A stretch of 64,000 nucleotides of DNA from Nostoc sp. TCL26-01 (GTDB lineage: Bacteria > Cyanobacteriota > Cyanobacteriia > Cyanobacteriales > Nostocaceae). The stretch is taken from positions 47,207 through 111,206 of the forward strand of contig NZ_CP040300.1 in the NCBI RefSeq assembly GCF_013393945.1, written 5' to 3'. The notes below the pieces were generated by a model. The model made no database searches. It worked only from the letters and a program-made list of their open reading frames with translations, and had not been told where the DNA came from. Position 1 is the stretch's first letter. Each line of letters begins with the position of its first letter. This document shows, one piece after another, positions 21,801 through 28,446 of the stretch. The position numbers were made by a program, and so were the translations under genes.

Positions 21801-23698
21801 CCTGCCCCACCATCTACGTTGTCGTTTCCTAACCCACTGTTAATTGTGTCGTCGCCACTACCAGTGTTGATAGTGTTGTTATTGCGCTGGGTAAAGCTGA
21901 TGACATCGTTGCCACTACCAGTAGTTAAGTTGGTGAACAGTTCAATGTTGGTGACACTTGTGCCATCTGCTAGGGTGATGGGTTGATTGCCAGTGTCATT
22001 AATATTTAGACTAGTGGTAGCCGCACTGAAGTTGGCATCGACTAGGGTATCTGTTCCCTCTCCACCATCAATGATGTTGATGCCTGTTCCGCCGGTAATG
22101 GTGTCGTTTCCTGTGCCACCGCTAATATTGTCATTCCCACCTCCATCATTGATGGTGTCATTACCTGCACCACCAATAATCGTGTCATTGCCGTCACCTG
22201 TGCGAATGTTATCATTGGCTGCTGTGCCAGTAATCTGAAATCGCTCGATGTTGGAGAAAGATACTTGGTCGTAATCAGAGAAGTTATTAGCCTGCCTGTA
22301 AGCGTAGTAATTACCGTTAAATCCACCTGCACCGTTGCTACCGACGGAGCTATTAATCCCTGCTGCTGGTGATGTCCCGGTGTAGGTGTTGCTGGAGTAA
22401 TCCACTATTAACAAGTCATTCCCTGCCCCACCATCTACGTTGTCGTTTCCTAATCCACTGTTAATTGTGTCGTCGCCACTACCAGTGTTGATAGTGTTGT
22501 TATTGCGCTGGGTAAAGCTGATGACATCGTTGCCACTACCAGTAGTTAAGTTGGTGAACAGTTCAATGTTGGTGACACTTGTGCCATCTGCTAGGGTGAT
22601 GGGTTGATTGCCAGTGTCATTAATATTTAGACTAGTGGTAGCCGCACTGAAGTTGGCATCGACTAGGGTATCTGTTCCCTCTCCACCATCAATGATGTTG
22701 ATGCCTGTTCCGCCGGTAATGGTGTCGTTTCCTGTGCCACCGCTAATATTGTCATTCCCACCTCCATCATTGATGGTGTCATTACCTGCACCACCAATAA
22801 TCGTGTCATTGCCGTCACCTGTGCGAATGTTATCATTGGCTGCTGTGCCAGTAATCTGAAATCGCTCGATGTTGGAGAAAGATACTTGGTCGTAATCAGA
22901 GAAGTTATTAGCCTGCCTGTAAGCGTAGTAATTACCGTTAAATCCACCTGCACCGTTGCTACCGACGGAGCTATTAATCCCTGCTGCTGGTGATGTCCCG
23001 GTGTAGGTGTTGCTGGAGTAATCCACTATTAACAAGTCATTCCCTGCCCCACCATCTACGTTGTCGTTTCCTAATCCACTGTTAATTGTGTCGTCTCCAG
23101 AGGTTCCGATTATTGTATTATTTCCGTTAGTACCAGTGAAATTCTGCTGCTCAACTGCGATCGCCTGCCCATCAATATTAATAGTCGCATGATCATTCTC
23201 AGTTTTTAACTGCGCTAACACCTGATTAGGAATATCTTCTTCCTGTACTAATGCCGAGAAAATTGCCCCCTCATCCCCAGCACTATCACCATTATTCAGA
23301 ACACTATCAACTCGATGCCCAATTTCCTCTAACAACAACCCAACCAAATTTTCTAGATTCCCCTGATTCGCTTGCAAAAACTCCCAAGATAAATAAATCC
23401 GGTTAGTAAATGCCTCATAAGCTCCATTTGCACCATTAATATCTGCTGCATTGCGAATCGCTATCTTGGGAATAATACTAAAATCTCCTGCCAACCACGT
23501 TGTTCGTAAAGAGTCAACCGCAACCCCTTCCCCAAAAGCTATTGCCATCTTTTGAGCAAAATCTGAGTTATCAGCAAAAGCTCGCAATCGTTCTTGCACC
23601 CGCACCAAAGCTTGTTCTAAAGTCCTTAACATAGTTGTGTCAACGCTCAAGGGAGACTCTACAACTAGATTGCCACTGAGGATGTAAGTATTATTCAT
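9899..23698 (-). CDS. Giant secreted RTX / Calx-beta / subtilase mosaic protein (N-terminal 4,599 residues)
   Basis: Domains: 1-190, a cyanobacterial N-terminal domain with LLEEIGH (residues ~122-128); ~195-1,180, five tandem RTX-rich units; ~1,313-1,875, five Calx-beta domains (SINENGTPV...DND); ~1,880-2,180, three shorter Calx-beta-like repeats; ~2,187-2,310, a CARDB-like domain; ~2,884-2,914, a Gly/Trp-rich linker followed by a Cys-rich segment; ~3,620-4,030, Ig-like SwmB/Big-type repeats; ~4,175-4,265, an SdrD B-like domain (NDIDGDGVKDTGEPG); ~4,285-4,400, another Calx-beta; ~4,450-4,599, the start of a subtilase with catalytic Asp4467 (IIDTGID) and His4509 (NHGSH). Ser and the oxyanion Asn lie beyond the TAG. 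The protein is expected to be exported by a type I system and to bind Ca2+ on the outside. No signal peptide and no HlyB/HlyD-like genes are present here. Confidence 0.85.
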   Translation of the reverse strand: MNNTYILSGNLVVESPLSVDTTMLRTLEQALVRVQERLRAFADNSDFAQKMAIAFGEGVAVDSLRTTWLAGDFSIIPKIAIRNAADINGANGAYEAFTNRIYLSWEFLQANQGNLENLVGLLLEEIGHRVDSVLNNGDSAGDEGAIFSALVQEEDIPNQVLAQLKTENDHATINIDGQAIAVEQQNFTGTNGNNTIIGTSGDDTINSGLGNDNVDGGAGNDLLIVDYSSNTYTGTSPAAGINSSVGSNGAGGFNGNYYAYRQANNFSDYDQVSFSNIERFQITGTAANDNIRTGDGNDTIIGGAGNDTINDGGGNDNISGGTGNDTITGGTGINIIDGGEGTDTLVDANFSAATTSLNINDTGNQPITLADGTSVTNIELFTNLTTGSGNDVISFTQRNNNTINTGSGDDTINSGLGNDNVDGGAGNDLLIVDYSSNTYTGTSPAAGINSSVGSNGAGGFNGNYYAYRQANNFSDYDQVSFSNIERFQITGTAANDNIRTGDGNDTIIGGAGNDTINDGGGNDNISGGTGNDTITGGTGINIIDGGEGTDTLVDANFSAATTSLNINDTGNQPITLADGTSVTNIELFTNLTTGSGNDVISFTQRNNNTINTGSGDDTINSGLGNDNVDGGAGNDLLIVDYSSNTYTGTSPAAGINSSVGSNGAGGFNGNYFAYRQANNFSDYDQVSFSNIERFQITGTAANDNIRTGDGNDTIIGGAGNDTINAGNGNNNITGGDGNDTITSGSGNDTIAGGLGNDTITAGTGINIIDGGEGTDTLVDANFSTLTTAINVGDTGITQTAITLADGTSVTNIELFTNLTTGSGNDVISFSQDTNNSISTGAGDDTINSGLGIDNVDGGAGNDLLIVDYSSNTYTGTSPAAGINSSVGSNGAGGFNGNYFAYRQANNFSDYDQVSFSNIERFQITGTAANDNIRTGDGNDTIIGGAGNDTINAGNGNNNITGGDGNDTITSGSGNDTIAGGLGNDTITAGTGINIIDGGEGTDTLVDANFSTLTTAINVGDTGITQTAITLADGTSVTNIELFTNLTTGSGNDVISFSQDTNNSISTGAGDDTINSGLGIDNVDGGAGNDLLIVDYSSNNYTGTSPAAGINSSVGSNGAGGFNGNYFAYRQANNFSDYDQVSFSNIERFQITGTAANDNIRTGDGNDTIIGGAGNDTISAAGGSDRLIGVAQNALNPGLGEIDTLQGGASGDIYIIGNAATTFYDDGNTTTVGTTDYARIVGFNANEDIIQLTGPKTNYILGISPITGITGTAIYINKPTGEPDELIAIIEGVTGLNLNSSVFIEAQNESGLLSFSQPTFSTSESNNATITITREQGTVGAVSITLALTNGTATAPNDYDNSNIIVNFADGETSKIVTIPIVNDTIFEPNETVNLTLINPTNGASLGTQKTATLTIVDNDARPGAIAFSAANYSINENGTPVTAITINRTGGSDGAVSVTLTPSNGTATAPSDFNSNPIIVNFANGEITKTFAIPIVNDAVSEPNETINLTLSNVTGGATIGVQNTALLTIIDNDPLPGTLAFTSPNYSINEDGTPVAAVTITRTGGASGAVSVTLTPSNGSAIAPADYTNTAITVDFANGETSKTVTIPITNDTLVEGNETINLTLTNPTGGAILGSQQNANLVIIDNDIQLAFANSSFSINEDGTAINQVTVVRSGVTSTAVSAIIQLTDGTATVPSDYTNTPITVNFAAGETSRTVAIPIINDSVFEATETINLTLANPTNGATLGTQKTAVLNIVDNDVLAGVIQFSNASYSINENGTPVSAVTLTRTGGSDGAVSVRVDLTNGTATAGSDYNNNSIIVNFADGETSRTVTIPIIDDSNLESSETINLTLANPTNGATIGTQNSAVVNVIDNDFKPTLTVNITAEQVNEGNTIQGTVTRNTDTTTPLTVTLVNSDNTQITVPTTVTIPVGANSVNFSITAVDDNLLELPKNYSIIASAQGFISGSDSVAVIDNDAVTLSLTVDTTNINENGGKAIATITRNIVTDIPLVVQLSSSDTTEATVPATVTIAANQASATFEIQGVDDTIVDGTQPVIITAKPVYTNTNVALQTGNATANLNVIDNESPSLKLTIDRDFISETGTATATITRNTNTTSELVVTLNSSDTTEATVPNTVTIAAGQTSATFAITGVSDGINDGSQTVNITASANGLNSGTDSLEVTDINVPDLTVTNLQGIQPTYTGRQSQFTYTVTNNGTINASGSWKDRVYLSTDNKLDANDTLLGEFGLGSAENPANFAPGLSYNRTVTYFTPRTPGQYYLIASTDTGNTVNEGVGIGENNNTTITPFTVTPAYRAIVYTDTETGLAGNSVILRGQAISNIDNSPVAYEFVKVRVENKGTIREFDSFTDANGNFVRQFNPLPGEAGTYNINAYFPGFANEDNAAEDQFTLIGMRFEQNDQFLQQVTQKIVEGTTFNGQVKLQNLSNIGLSGLTASIVDAPSNWTVEVTPQKTSLAGNEEITVNYNITVPDDSLLYDQLQIRLNTTEGVTATLPVTVNVEQILPRLVADTSTLQASMLRGGQTLVEFTVTNQGGIASGALDILLPEAPWLKLASPVEIPSLNPGESAKVSVLLQPSATQELTVYNGDLVIAGAETSLRLPFNFRAVSEAKGNLSINVVDELFFFTEGSPRLANATISLIDPFSGRVIFSEQDADGVLSKTDLAEGYYKLRISADSHDSYEKNIYIEAGETENVQAFLSRQTVKYTWTVTPTEIQDQYTISIESVFETNVPIPTVVIEPSFIDLDQLQVVGQVMQINVTATNHGLISAHDIDLDFGDHPFYKIEALINNIDTLAAKSSITVPVRITRIADFDTLTPAGGELAIQSTPSVPCSISASIDYSYECAGEEITRDIPIPIFNVEGNCTTPGGGGSGGGGWWGGGGGWWGGGNGGGGGGTGSRVTPIEVNLQDSNCDPCKEKNLQALSCIIRSLGGKAKGLIGAVVGGINCWVNIANGIKDFKEGNYLELPKPSEICDPPEPLDCLENLCFEGFGGDGGGGDGPEGLSLTINALTPANVASGLQTLQRYTTYWDVLNEVALNYYGDAVWLKVSDENQPILQAWHQAFKEYAQGDTIEKFKISDTEREQLLILDFPQPLTADDVNKFIARWNRNIEYYSQGIFSKADLSADQNPDFMAIDQLQTLESQIDQFKTVLESEGYEDLYDATLGLSNELYESLSGEGGVCATVKIKIDQEAVMTRAAFLGALEIENGNSSNLENLSVTLQIKDANGRIVNDLFGITNPILKNITAVDGTGILRGDDPTTSVDEGIGSAQWTFIPTNLAAPEIPSQYTIGGTLSYTENGSQIIVPLLAAPITVYPQAELYLDYFHQRDVFADDPFTDDIIETSVPYSLAVLVRNEGKGEAKNLKITSGQPKIIDNEKGLLVDFQIIGSEVNGTGVSPSLTVDFGNIAAGQTAVADWLLKSSLQGKFIEYKATFEHINNLGKAELSLIKDVKIHELIHKVQVTQPTDDGLPDFLVNDIFDAKFTPDTLYFSQGGTAPVNAATSITADAPATLSDLSVQISTTVNAGWNYFRLADPSNAQFDIQKVLRADGTEVKLDNVWTTDRTFPATGRPVYENILHFLDRNSTAGNTTYTVIYTPGGPSITDIIDVTPDPRSTPVNAIAVDFSEAVKIDTFDSSDITLTLNGGANLITSAVTIVAQSPTRFQITGLSNLTNIDGTYLLTVNAAGIADIGGKFGTGAVSETWIKTATGNADTTAPIVTDIVDLLADPRNQPVSSLNVIFSEKIDLSTFTWQDITLTRNSGTNLITNAVTVTAVNDTTYRINGLSGLTTTDGNYILTVNGSGIQDLSGNAGTGTQSETWVMDTVAPTVPTNVAVTATPSPNSLQTASASLGVLNQFGQIRVNSTSVTVTGDLGEAGLRVSLIDKTTAQILGQATVTGTSFSGDIQLPSPGSRDVDVRVQDVAGNITTTTLSLFADVTQPTITEFLNVPQNSVITPVDFIDVRFSEQINLNTFDKNDITLSRNGENLTLPDTVTVTYLSGTTYRINGLSNFNTPGIYELQVDATTVQDNAGNLGDAAKTTNFTIAAPPTPGITVTQSAGSTVVTEGGNTDSYTLVLRTQPTADVTITLNPGSQITTDKTTLTFTSANWNIPQTVTVTAVNDTIPEGNHTSSISHSVSSIDANYSNVTLPDIAVNITDNDAEIRGMKWNDIDGDGVKDTGEPGLQGWTIYLDSNSNGQLDNGEISTTTDANGNYQFTNLRPGIYTVAEVQQPGWKQTFPGTSITTTNADIPLAIPSLDIISPGDRTQIQLNFSAANYIVKEDGTAITEVWVTRTGNSSSAVSATLSFTDGTAAGCSCAASSVNNDFNNVPFTITFAENETSKLISVQNALLGNSQAIKIRNDSKVEGNEYFTIKLTNPTGGAVLGNQSIATVTIIDDEAPSNVTVTPPLETPSTTITSAGDSQAISLINLNNFWADSRFANIKGNGFTSVIIDTGIDLNHPFFGADADNNGIADKIVYQYDFADNDADASDQNNHGSHIASIFSSVAPNSNIIALKVFKDNGAGSFADLEKALQWVATNSNTYNIASVNLSIGDSQNWTTATSRYGIGDELAAIASQNIIINAAA
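20160..23090 (-). repeat. Five near-identical RTX-coding tandem units
   Basis: Within the giant gene, a module beginning around DDTINSGLGNDNVDGG and containing YRQANNFSDYDQVSFSNIE repeats five times. Offsets between corresponding points are 621, 621, 681 and 681 bp (207 and 227 codons; the longer units have two extra RTX nonapeptides). Neighbouring copies are almost identical in nucleotide sequence, with differences confined to blocks, which points to recent unequal exchange or gene conversion. Confidence 0.9.
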
Positions 23699-24707
23699 CT
23701 TTTGTTCAGTCTTTATAAATGGGATGCAGGATGAGCAGGATTAAAGCAATTGGAAATAGAGTAATTCAGCAAGAAATACACAAGTTTGTATAACAACCTC
23801 AACCAATAAGAGGCTGCACTACTAACAAATTCCTCAAAGAAAAAAGGCGAGTGTATTTTAGGCTGTTAATAAATCACTATTAACAATACAGATAAATTTA
23901 TAAATAACTGAACCAGCACAATCTAACCACTGAATTTGCATAAAGTGGCAGATAGTTGAGTCACTAATCTAAAATAAAATTAAAGTTAGATAGCAGGGAA
24001 CATTAAATGATAGTAAAACCATAGATGCAACTTTTCATCAACTAAATAAATTAGATAAAATTACCATGAATTCCTAATGTATCGGCTATCCTCCAAGACT
24101 ATCAGAGCTAGCTAACTTAAGAAAAATCAACAGTTTTTACCCATTATCTTGTTAACAAAGTTTTTGATGCACTTAAGCATCATGAGTATATTACAAGTAA
24201 CATCAAAATATAATCAATCTCTGAAACTATAGACATTTTAAATATTTCTGATTAAATAAAAATCAAATTCTAATCACATTGAGCCGCAGTTGCTTAACAT
24301 CGGTCTGCATGGATTATAAAAACAGAAAATAATCTACATGATATGATGCCAAATTTTCAACCCATATTAGTTCGGAGTGTGAACATGATCAGAAAAAGCT
24401 AGAGAACTCGGCTTCTGTTTTCTAAAAACGAGTCATCAACAACAGTTAAGTACTCTGACAGAATTACACACATTCTTCCCCTCTCCCCTATCTGTGCCAA
24501 TGAATTTAATTGTGTCCGACTACTTACCTGCATTGCTCAAACCAAGTTGACACTATGGCATTTCACCCCAAAACCTCATTATTCATAGGCGACTCCCCAT
24601 TGTCCCAAAAGCAGTGGACGCTCTTAGATAGCAACCACATCCCCAATTAAATAAAACTTGAGGCTACACCTGCGATAATAATTTACTATCGGGGGTGTAC
24701 AGCAACA
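23699..24707. other. 1-kb intergenic region upstream of giant gene and integrase
   Basis: The giant gene and the integrase diverge from here. The left ~600 bp is A+T-rich, while 24,450-24,700 is more mixed. No ORF, tRNA or repeat array is supported. Promoters for both genes must lie here but no specific -10/-35 pair stands out. Confidence 0.4.
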
Positions 24708-25349
24708 GTGAAAATTGACCGACACGGCAAAGCAAAGGTTCTGACTCAGCAAGAAATTCAACGCCTGTTCACCGAAGGTCTAACAACAGTGCGTGACCGT
24801 ACCCTATGTGCTGTCATGCTCTACACTGCCTGCCGTGTCAGAGAATGCGTCACCCTAAAAATTACAGATGTCCTAGATCGCAAAGGCAAAGTCCGGCCAG
24901 AACTCATCATCCGCAAGGGCAACACTAAAGGTAAACTAGCCACGCGCACTATCCCAGTGCTAGACGATTTGCGCCGACACCTGGAAGCCTACAAACCCAA
25001 GACTTCCATAGATGGCTACCTTTTCCCCGGACGCTGGGGACGGGGACATTTGCATGAAGACTATGCAGCCCTGATCTTTCGGGAAGGATGCAGACTGGTT
25101 GACATAGAAGGAGCATCCAGTCACAGTTGCCGCCGCACAGCGTTAACGATCATGCACAGAAATGGCGTACCTCTGCGAGTCATTCAAGAAATCAGTGGTC
25201 ATCGCAACTTAGAGCAGCTGCAACGTTACTTAGAAGTAGAATCAGATCAAATTCGGGGAGCGATCGCCATGTTGAGTATGCTGACCCCGGTGGCAACGGA
25301 TATGGATGGTAAAGAAAGTCCCAAAAACGAACAATACCAGCCGTTCTAG
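24708..25349 (+). CDS. Short tyrosine recombinase (integrase)
   Basis: This 213-residue site-specific recombinase consists only of the catalytic domain. Visible active-site residues: Arg in ACRVRECV (~residue 43), Lys in RKGNTKGK (~74), HSCRRT (His-x-x-Arg, ~143-147), His in SGHRNL (~164) and the nucleophile Tyr in QRYLEV (~174), so the set is complete. The N-terminal SAM-like DNA-binding domain of phage integrases is missing, as in many small cyanobacterial plasmid recombinases. The start is GTG. It could resolve plasmid multimers or move the neighbouring cassette; no att site could be proven. Confidence 0.88.
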   Translation: MKIDRHGKAKVLTQQEIQRLFTEGLTTVRDRTLCAVMLYTACRVRECVTLKITDVLDRKGKVRPELIIRKGNTKGKLATRTIPVLDDLRRHLEAYKPKTSIDGYLFPGRWGRGHLHEDYAALIFREGCRLVDIEGASSHSCRRTALTIMHRNGVPLRVIQEISGHRNLEQLQRYLEVESDQIRGAIAMLSMLTPVATDMDGKESPKNEQYQPF

Positions 25350-25377
25350 ATCGGGATATGAGTGTTTATCGATCTAG
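25346..25377. terminator. Inverted repeat at the integrase stop codon
   Basis: CTAGATCG (25346-25353, overlapping the TAG stop) pairs with CGATCTAG (25370-25377) across a 16-nt loop. There is no T-tract after it, so it may be a weak terminator or a recombinase-related site rather than a classical intrinsic terminator. Confidence 0.35.
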
Positions 25378-25515
25378 GGGGAAAGCAGTAGGGATGGGGG
25401 TTGGGAGCGTTTTAGCTTAACAAACAGAGACGTACAATTTTTCTGGCGATGGGCTAGACTTCGACATAGGCGATCGTTCAAGAGAGCAGGGTGAAGTCCA
25501 TCGCATCAGTTGATA
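25378..25515. other. Noncoding stretch between integrase and gene fragment
   Basis: No gene is supported. G-rich runs occur at 25379-25405 and a HIP1-like GGCGATCG at ~25470. Confidence 0.3.
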
Positions 25516-25687
25516 TCATTTAACTGGGTAATAGAATCCATCTTTAATAAAAAGACATCTATGCTCATCTAAACATAACTGCTGGGGGGGTGCGGGTTTG
25601 GAGCGTGAATTGGATAACCGCAAGAAGGAATGCTTCGGGTTATGGGCTACCTCTGGAAGCCATGATCTCTGTTCTGTGCAAGTCGCT
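25516..25687 (-). pseudogene. C-terminal gene fragment ending DGFYYPVK
   Basis: An open minus-strand frame ends ...RCLFIKDGFYYPVK-stop just downstream of the hydrolase gene. Its last eight residues closely match the end of the RHH/coiled-coil protein at 32,697-33,362 (DDGLYYPVK). No start or upstream domain is present, so this looks like the tail of a related gene left by recombination. Evidence is limited to that short match. Confidence 0.3.
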
Positions 25688-27370
25688 TCAGATAATGTCC
25701 AAGATGACATAGGTAATAATGATTGCAAGTACTGACCAGAACACCTGAACTAAGCAACCTTGAAAGATCAACCAACCAACGCCAACCCCTACCGTCAAGA
25801 CCACAAGCCTGGCTACATAAGGCATCGCGTTTGAAAACTGGCGGAAGTAACCAGGTGATGAACTCAGCGTGGCAGGTTCCTGCACAGTTCCATTAAAAAC
25901 GAAGTCTACAAGGATATCTTGATAGTCGGGCTTCAGCGCCTCACCGTGACCCCCAAAGTAATATGCGACCTCGTGTGTCGCGTTGCCTTCAAATCCAGCG
26001 AACCCACCCGTCCCTACGTCTTCCATACGTAGCCCACGCAGGGCGTTGCACAGCAGGGCTACGGGCCAATCGCGGTTTGCCCGATCATTGCGTACCTGGT
26101 TTACCTGACCTCTTTCCATTAATTCTTTCCAAGGAAAACTAGTCGGCAAAACGCTGCCGACTAGGGCTACGTTATTGAATCGCATACCAGGTGTAGTGAG
26201 CAAACTTTGACCTAAGATATATGTTCCATTGCTGTGGGCCATGATGTCGAACTCTGCGGTCGGATACTCAGCTAGTGCCTCAGTGTACCAATCCTGGAAC
26301 ACCACGATATTCTTCCTACGGACACTAGGCAGCACAAATCTTGCTGCGGAGAAGTAGCCATAAGTCGGTTGCTTAACGATTGTGTAGAGATCCCGTGTAC
26401 TGATACGCCGCTCTATTCCCTTAATCCAGTCATCGACATTGGAAGCGCGTATTCCGTGCAGTAGGAAGACAACCCTCTTAATTGAAGCATCATTATGCTC
26501 TGTCTCTAGAGCGCCTACAGGCTCATCCGGAAACTCACCAATAAAACCCTGTCTCAGGACGGCGTATCGCAGTTCCGGATCTGCTGCAAATTCGAGCCGA
26601 TACAATCTCCTATGGTCGGCATCTGGGACTTGAAGATAGTGACTTCTTGGGAAGGCCAATACATCCTTGCTATCCTCCCTGCGGACGATACCGTCTCTTG
26701 AACCCAGGATCTGTACAACCAGTGGTGGACGCTTCGGGCAGTTGTCTGTCCAAAGTTCGCCCCTCCGATGTGCCTCAGTTAGCGCCCCGAAGTGCCGAAT
26801 CCAGTTGATCCTCAAGTTAGTCAAGAAGTTAGAGCCTCGTTGGGTATCTTCCAACAGTAGATGTGGCAAAAACGGGAAGATACGGTTGATCCACGCGAGC
26901 GGCCAAATCCAAGGTACTCGCCTCAATTCAACACCACGATTGAGTGATGCTAAAAGAACTATCCGACTTACATATTGCCCCCATTCAGACGCATTTTCCC
27001 CTGCTACAGCACCAGCAGCCAGCAGATACGCTTGCCGCACGATGAGTCCACCCATGCTGTGTCCAACGAGAACCACATCGTTGAACCCACCCGATCTGAT
27101 CCATTCCGCAACAATCTGGCTGTGCAGTTGAATCGCTAAATCATCAATACTACCAATGCTCCACCACTTTATTTTGTGGTCGAAAAGCAGCCATTGAGCT
27201 TCATGAGGTCTAAATTTTATCTCTTGCTCAAGCCGCTCTCGTAGTAGCCCCCAGAGAGAACACCGACCCATAAACCCTGGCACGAGTACGACCAGCCGCT
27301 TCTGCTTCGTAGCCTCACTCGAAGTAAATACAACTCCTGTAAGGGATGCTTCTGAATTGCTTTGCATCAT
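25688..27370 (-). CDS. Double alpha/beta-hydrolase with C-terminal membrane anchor
   Basis: The 560-residue protein carries two hydrolase-like halves. The first has VVLVPGFMG (oxyanion region, ~27-35), the nucleophile elbow GHSMGG (Ser105), and candidate acid and base in GSRDGIV (Asp226) and the SHYLQVPDADH segment. The second begins FLLHGIRAS (~302) with a degenerate elbow AHSNG (Ser380). Two hydrophobic helices close the chain (~519-538 and ~542-560), so the catalytic part should sit on a membrane. It resembles lipase/acylhydrolase enzymes, with lipids or lipid-like esters as likely substrates. It lies beside an integrase and a STAND system and its base composition is richer in G+C than its neighbours', suggesting transfer. 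A role as a membrane-damaging effector is possible but unproven. Confidence 0.75.
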   Translation of the reverse strand: MMQSNSEASLTGVVFTSSEATKQKRLVVLVPGFMGRCSLWGLLRERLEQEIKFRPHEAQWLLFDHKIKWWSIGSIDDLAIQLHSQIVAEWIRSGGFNDVVLVGHSMGGLIVRQAYLLAAGAVAGENASEWGQYVSRIVLLASLNRGVELRRVPWIWPLAWINRIFPFLPHLLLEDTQRGSNFLTNLRINWIRHFGALTEAHRRGELWTDNCPKRPPLVVQILGSRDGIVRREDSKDVLAFPRSHYLQVPDADHRRLYRLEFAADPELRYAVLRQGFIGEFPDEPVGALETEHNDASIKRVVFLLHGIRASNVDDWIKGIERRISTRDLYTIVKQPTYGYFSAARFVLPSVRRKNIVVFQDWYTEALAEYPTAEFDIMAHSNGTYILGQSLLTTPGMRFNNVALVGSVLPTSFPWKELMERGQVNQVRNDRANRDWPVALLCNALRGLRMEDVGTGGFAGFEGNATHEVAYYFGGHGEALKPDYQDILVDFVFNGTVQEPATLSSSPGYFRQFSNAMPYVARLVVLTVGVGVGWLIFQGCLVQVFWSVLAIIITYVILDII

Positions 27371-27927
27371 TCCTCTCTTCCGGGGGTTTGCTCTTGCGTC
27401 TCCGAATCGCGTGACCTCCCCCGCTTAATATCCTGTTCATGGGGATTGGGTTTCTAAGACAAATTAGAACTATAACTCTGCCCTAACCTCCACTTGTTTA
27501 GCAACTATACTTTGAGCCGCAGATGTGCGCTCTAATACGTCATGCACAATCTTACCCTGTAAATCTGGTTGATGTTGCAAAAACTTTTTAAGAATGACTG
27601 ATTTTTAAAATACCTATCTTGTTTCAGTAGTTTGTTCTCTGGCTAACTAAAGCTCAATCGCTTCTTTAGCTGGTGCTGCACCAATTAAACGATGGGGCGT
27701 GAAAGCAAACATTTTCAACCTTGATTACACGTTGTAGCCCAATTGTGGAATTGGCTAGATTTTCCAAAACTGAATTTTCTACTGCTTTAAGAAATGCAAC
27801 TATCCTTAAATGTGAAATTTTATAAACAAATTGTGGATTTTTGTGGCTAAATCCAGGGAAACAACCAAAATACTTCGATTTGGATTTAAATTTTGGTAGA
27901 TTATGATACGAGTTAAGTATACTATGT
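27371..27927. other. Intergenic region with a decayed coding fragment
   Basis: On the minus strand 27,608-27,470 reads as an uninterrupted ~45-codon frame ending ...AKQVEVRAEL-stop with good codon character (VILKKFLQHQPDLQGKIVHD). It has no start and no recognised family, so it is probably the tail of a lost gene. The rest is A+T-rich; the promoter for the adaptor/STAND pair should lie at 27,850-27,920. Confidence 0.35.
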
Positions 27928-28446
27928 ATGCCAAAATACAGCGTTAGCGAAGTTTTAGACATTATTAAAAGCTTCACAGCCGAAGAAAAATTAGAACTGC
28001 AACAGTCTCTACCTAGTGTTTTAGATACTATAACTACTCCTGCTAAAACTGCGGAGTCCCATTCTCAAAATATTGGGGGTATCAACATTGGTAGCGGTAA
28101 TTCTGATATTGCATTTAATCAACAACAGGCAGATCGAGGAAGCAGTTTAAATCAAAGCAGGACTCAGGCTACGCTTCAGAATACTAATGCACAGGAAGCT
28201 CTAACTTTTCTCTCAAAATTGAAACAAGATATTACGACAAGTAATGCCTTAAACGCTATTGAAAAGAAAACTTTAGAAGTCCCGTTACAGACAATTGAAG
28301 GGGAATTGAAAAAGCCTCAGCCAGACAAAAGTTTAGTGGAACAGTCTATCGAAGCACTGAAAAAAGGTTTAACGGGAGTAGCAGAATTAGCTGAACCAGT
28401 GTTGAAACTAGCTCCTCTTGTCGCTAAGGTATGGGCAGGGATATGA
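27928..28446 (+). CDS. Small adaptor-like protein paired with STAND ATPase
   Basis: This is a 172-residue protein. Residues 1-30 (YSVSEVLDIIKSFTAEEKLELQ) form a helical domain seen at the start of several cyanobacterial conflict-system proteins. Residues 49-66 contain NIGGINIGSGNSDIAFNQ, a short strand-rich motif that recurs in the next protein (NISNVSIGDSNVVTFNQ). Residues 80-150 are coiled-coil-like and the C-terminus is hydrophobic (EPVLKLAPLVAKVWAGI). The gene overlaps the STAND gene by ATGA. The shared motif suggests the two proteins assemble through it. I infer an effector or adaptor role in a signalling-type immune system; the enzymatic activity, if any, is unknown. Confidence 0.65.
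   Translation: MPKYSVSEVLDIIKSFTAEEKLELQQSLPSVLDTITTPAKTAESHSQNIGGINIGSGNSDIAFNQQQADRGSSLNQSRTQATLQNTNAQEALTFLSKLKQDITTSNALNAIEKKTLEVPLQTIEGELKKPQPDKSLVEQSIEALKKGLTGVAELAEPVLKLAPLVAKVWAGI

Noticed and set aside
20167..22953. Minus-strand 60-96-codon ORFs recurring in the RTX region
   Set aside because: They are out-of-frame readings of the five tandem RTX units and recur only because the units do.
27666..27977. Minus-strand 103-codon ORF before the adaptor gene
   Set aside because: It covers the promoter and start of the plus-strand adaptor and its A+T-driven sequence has no domain-like features.
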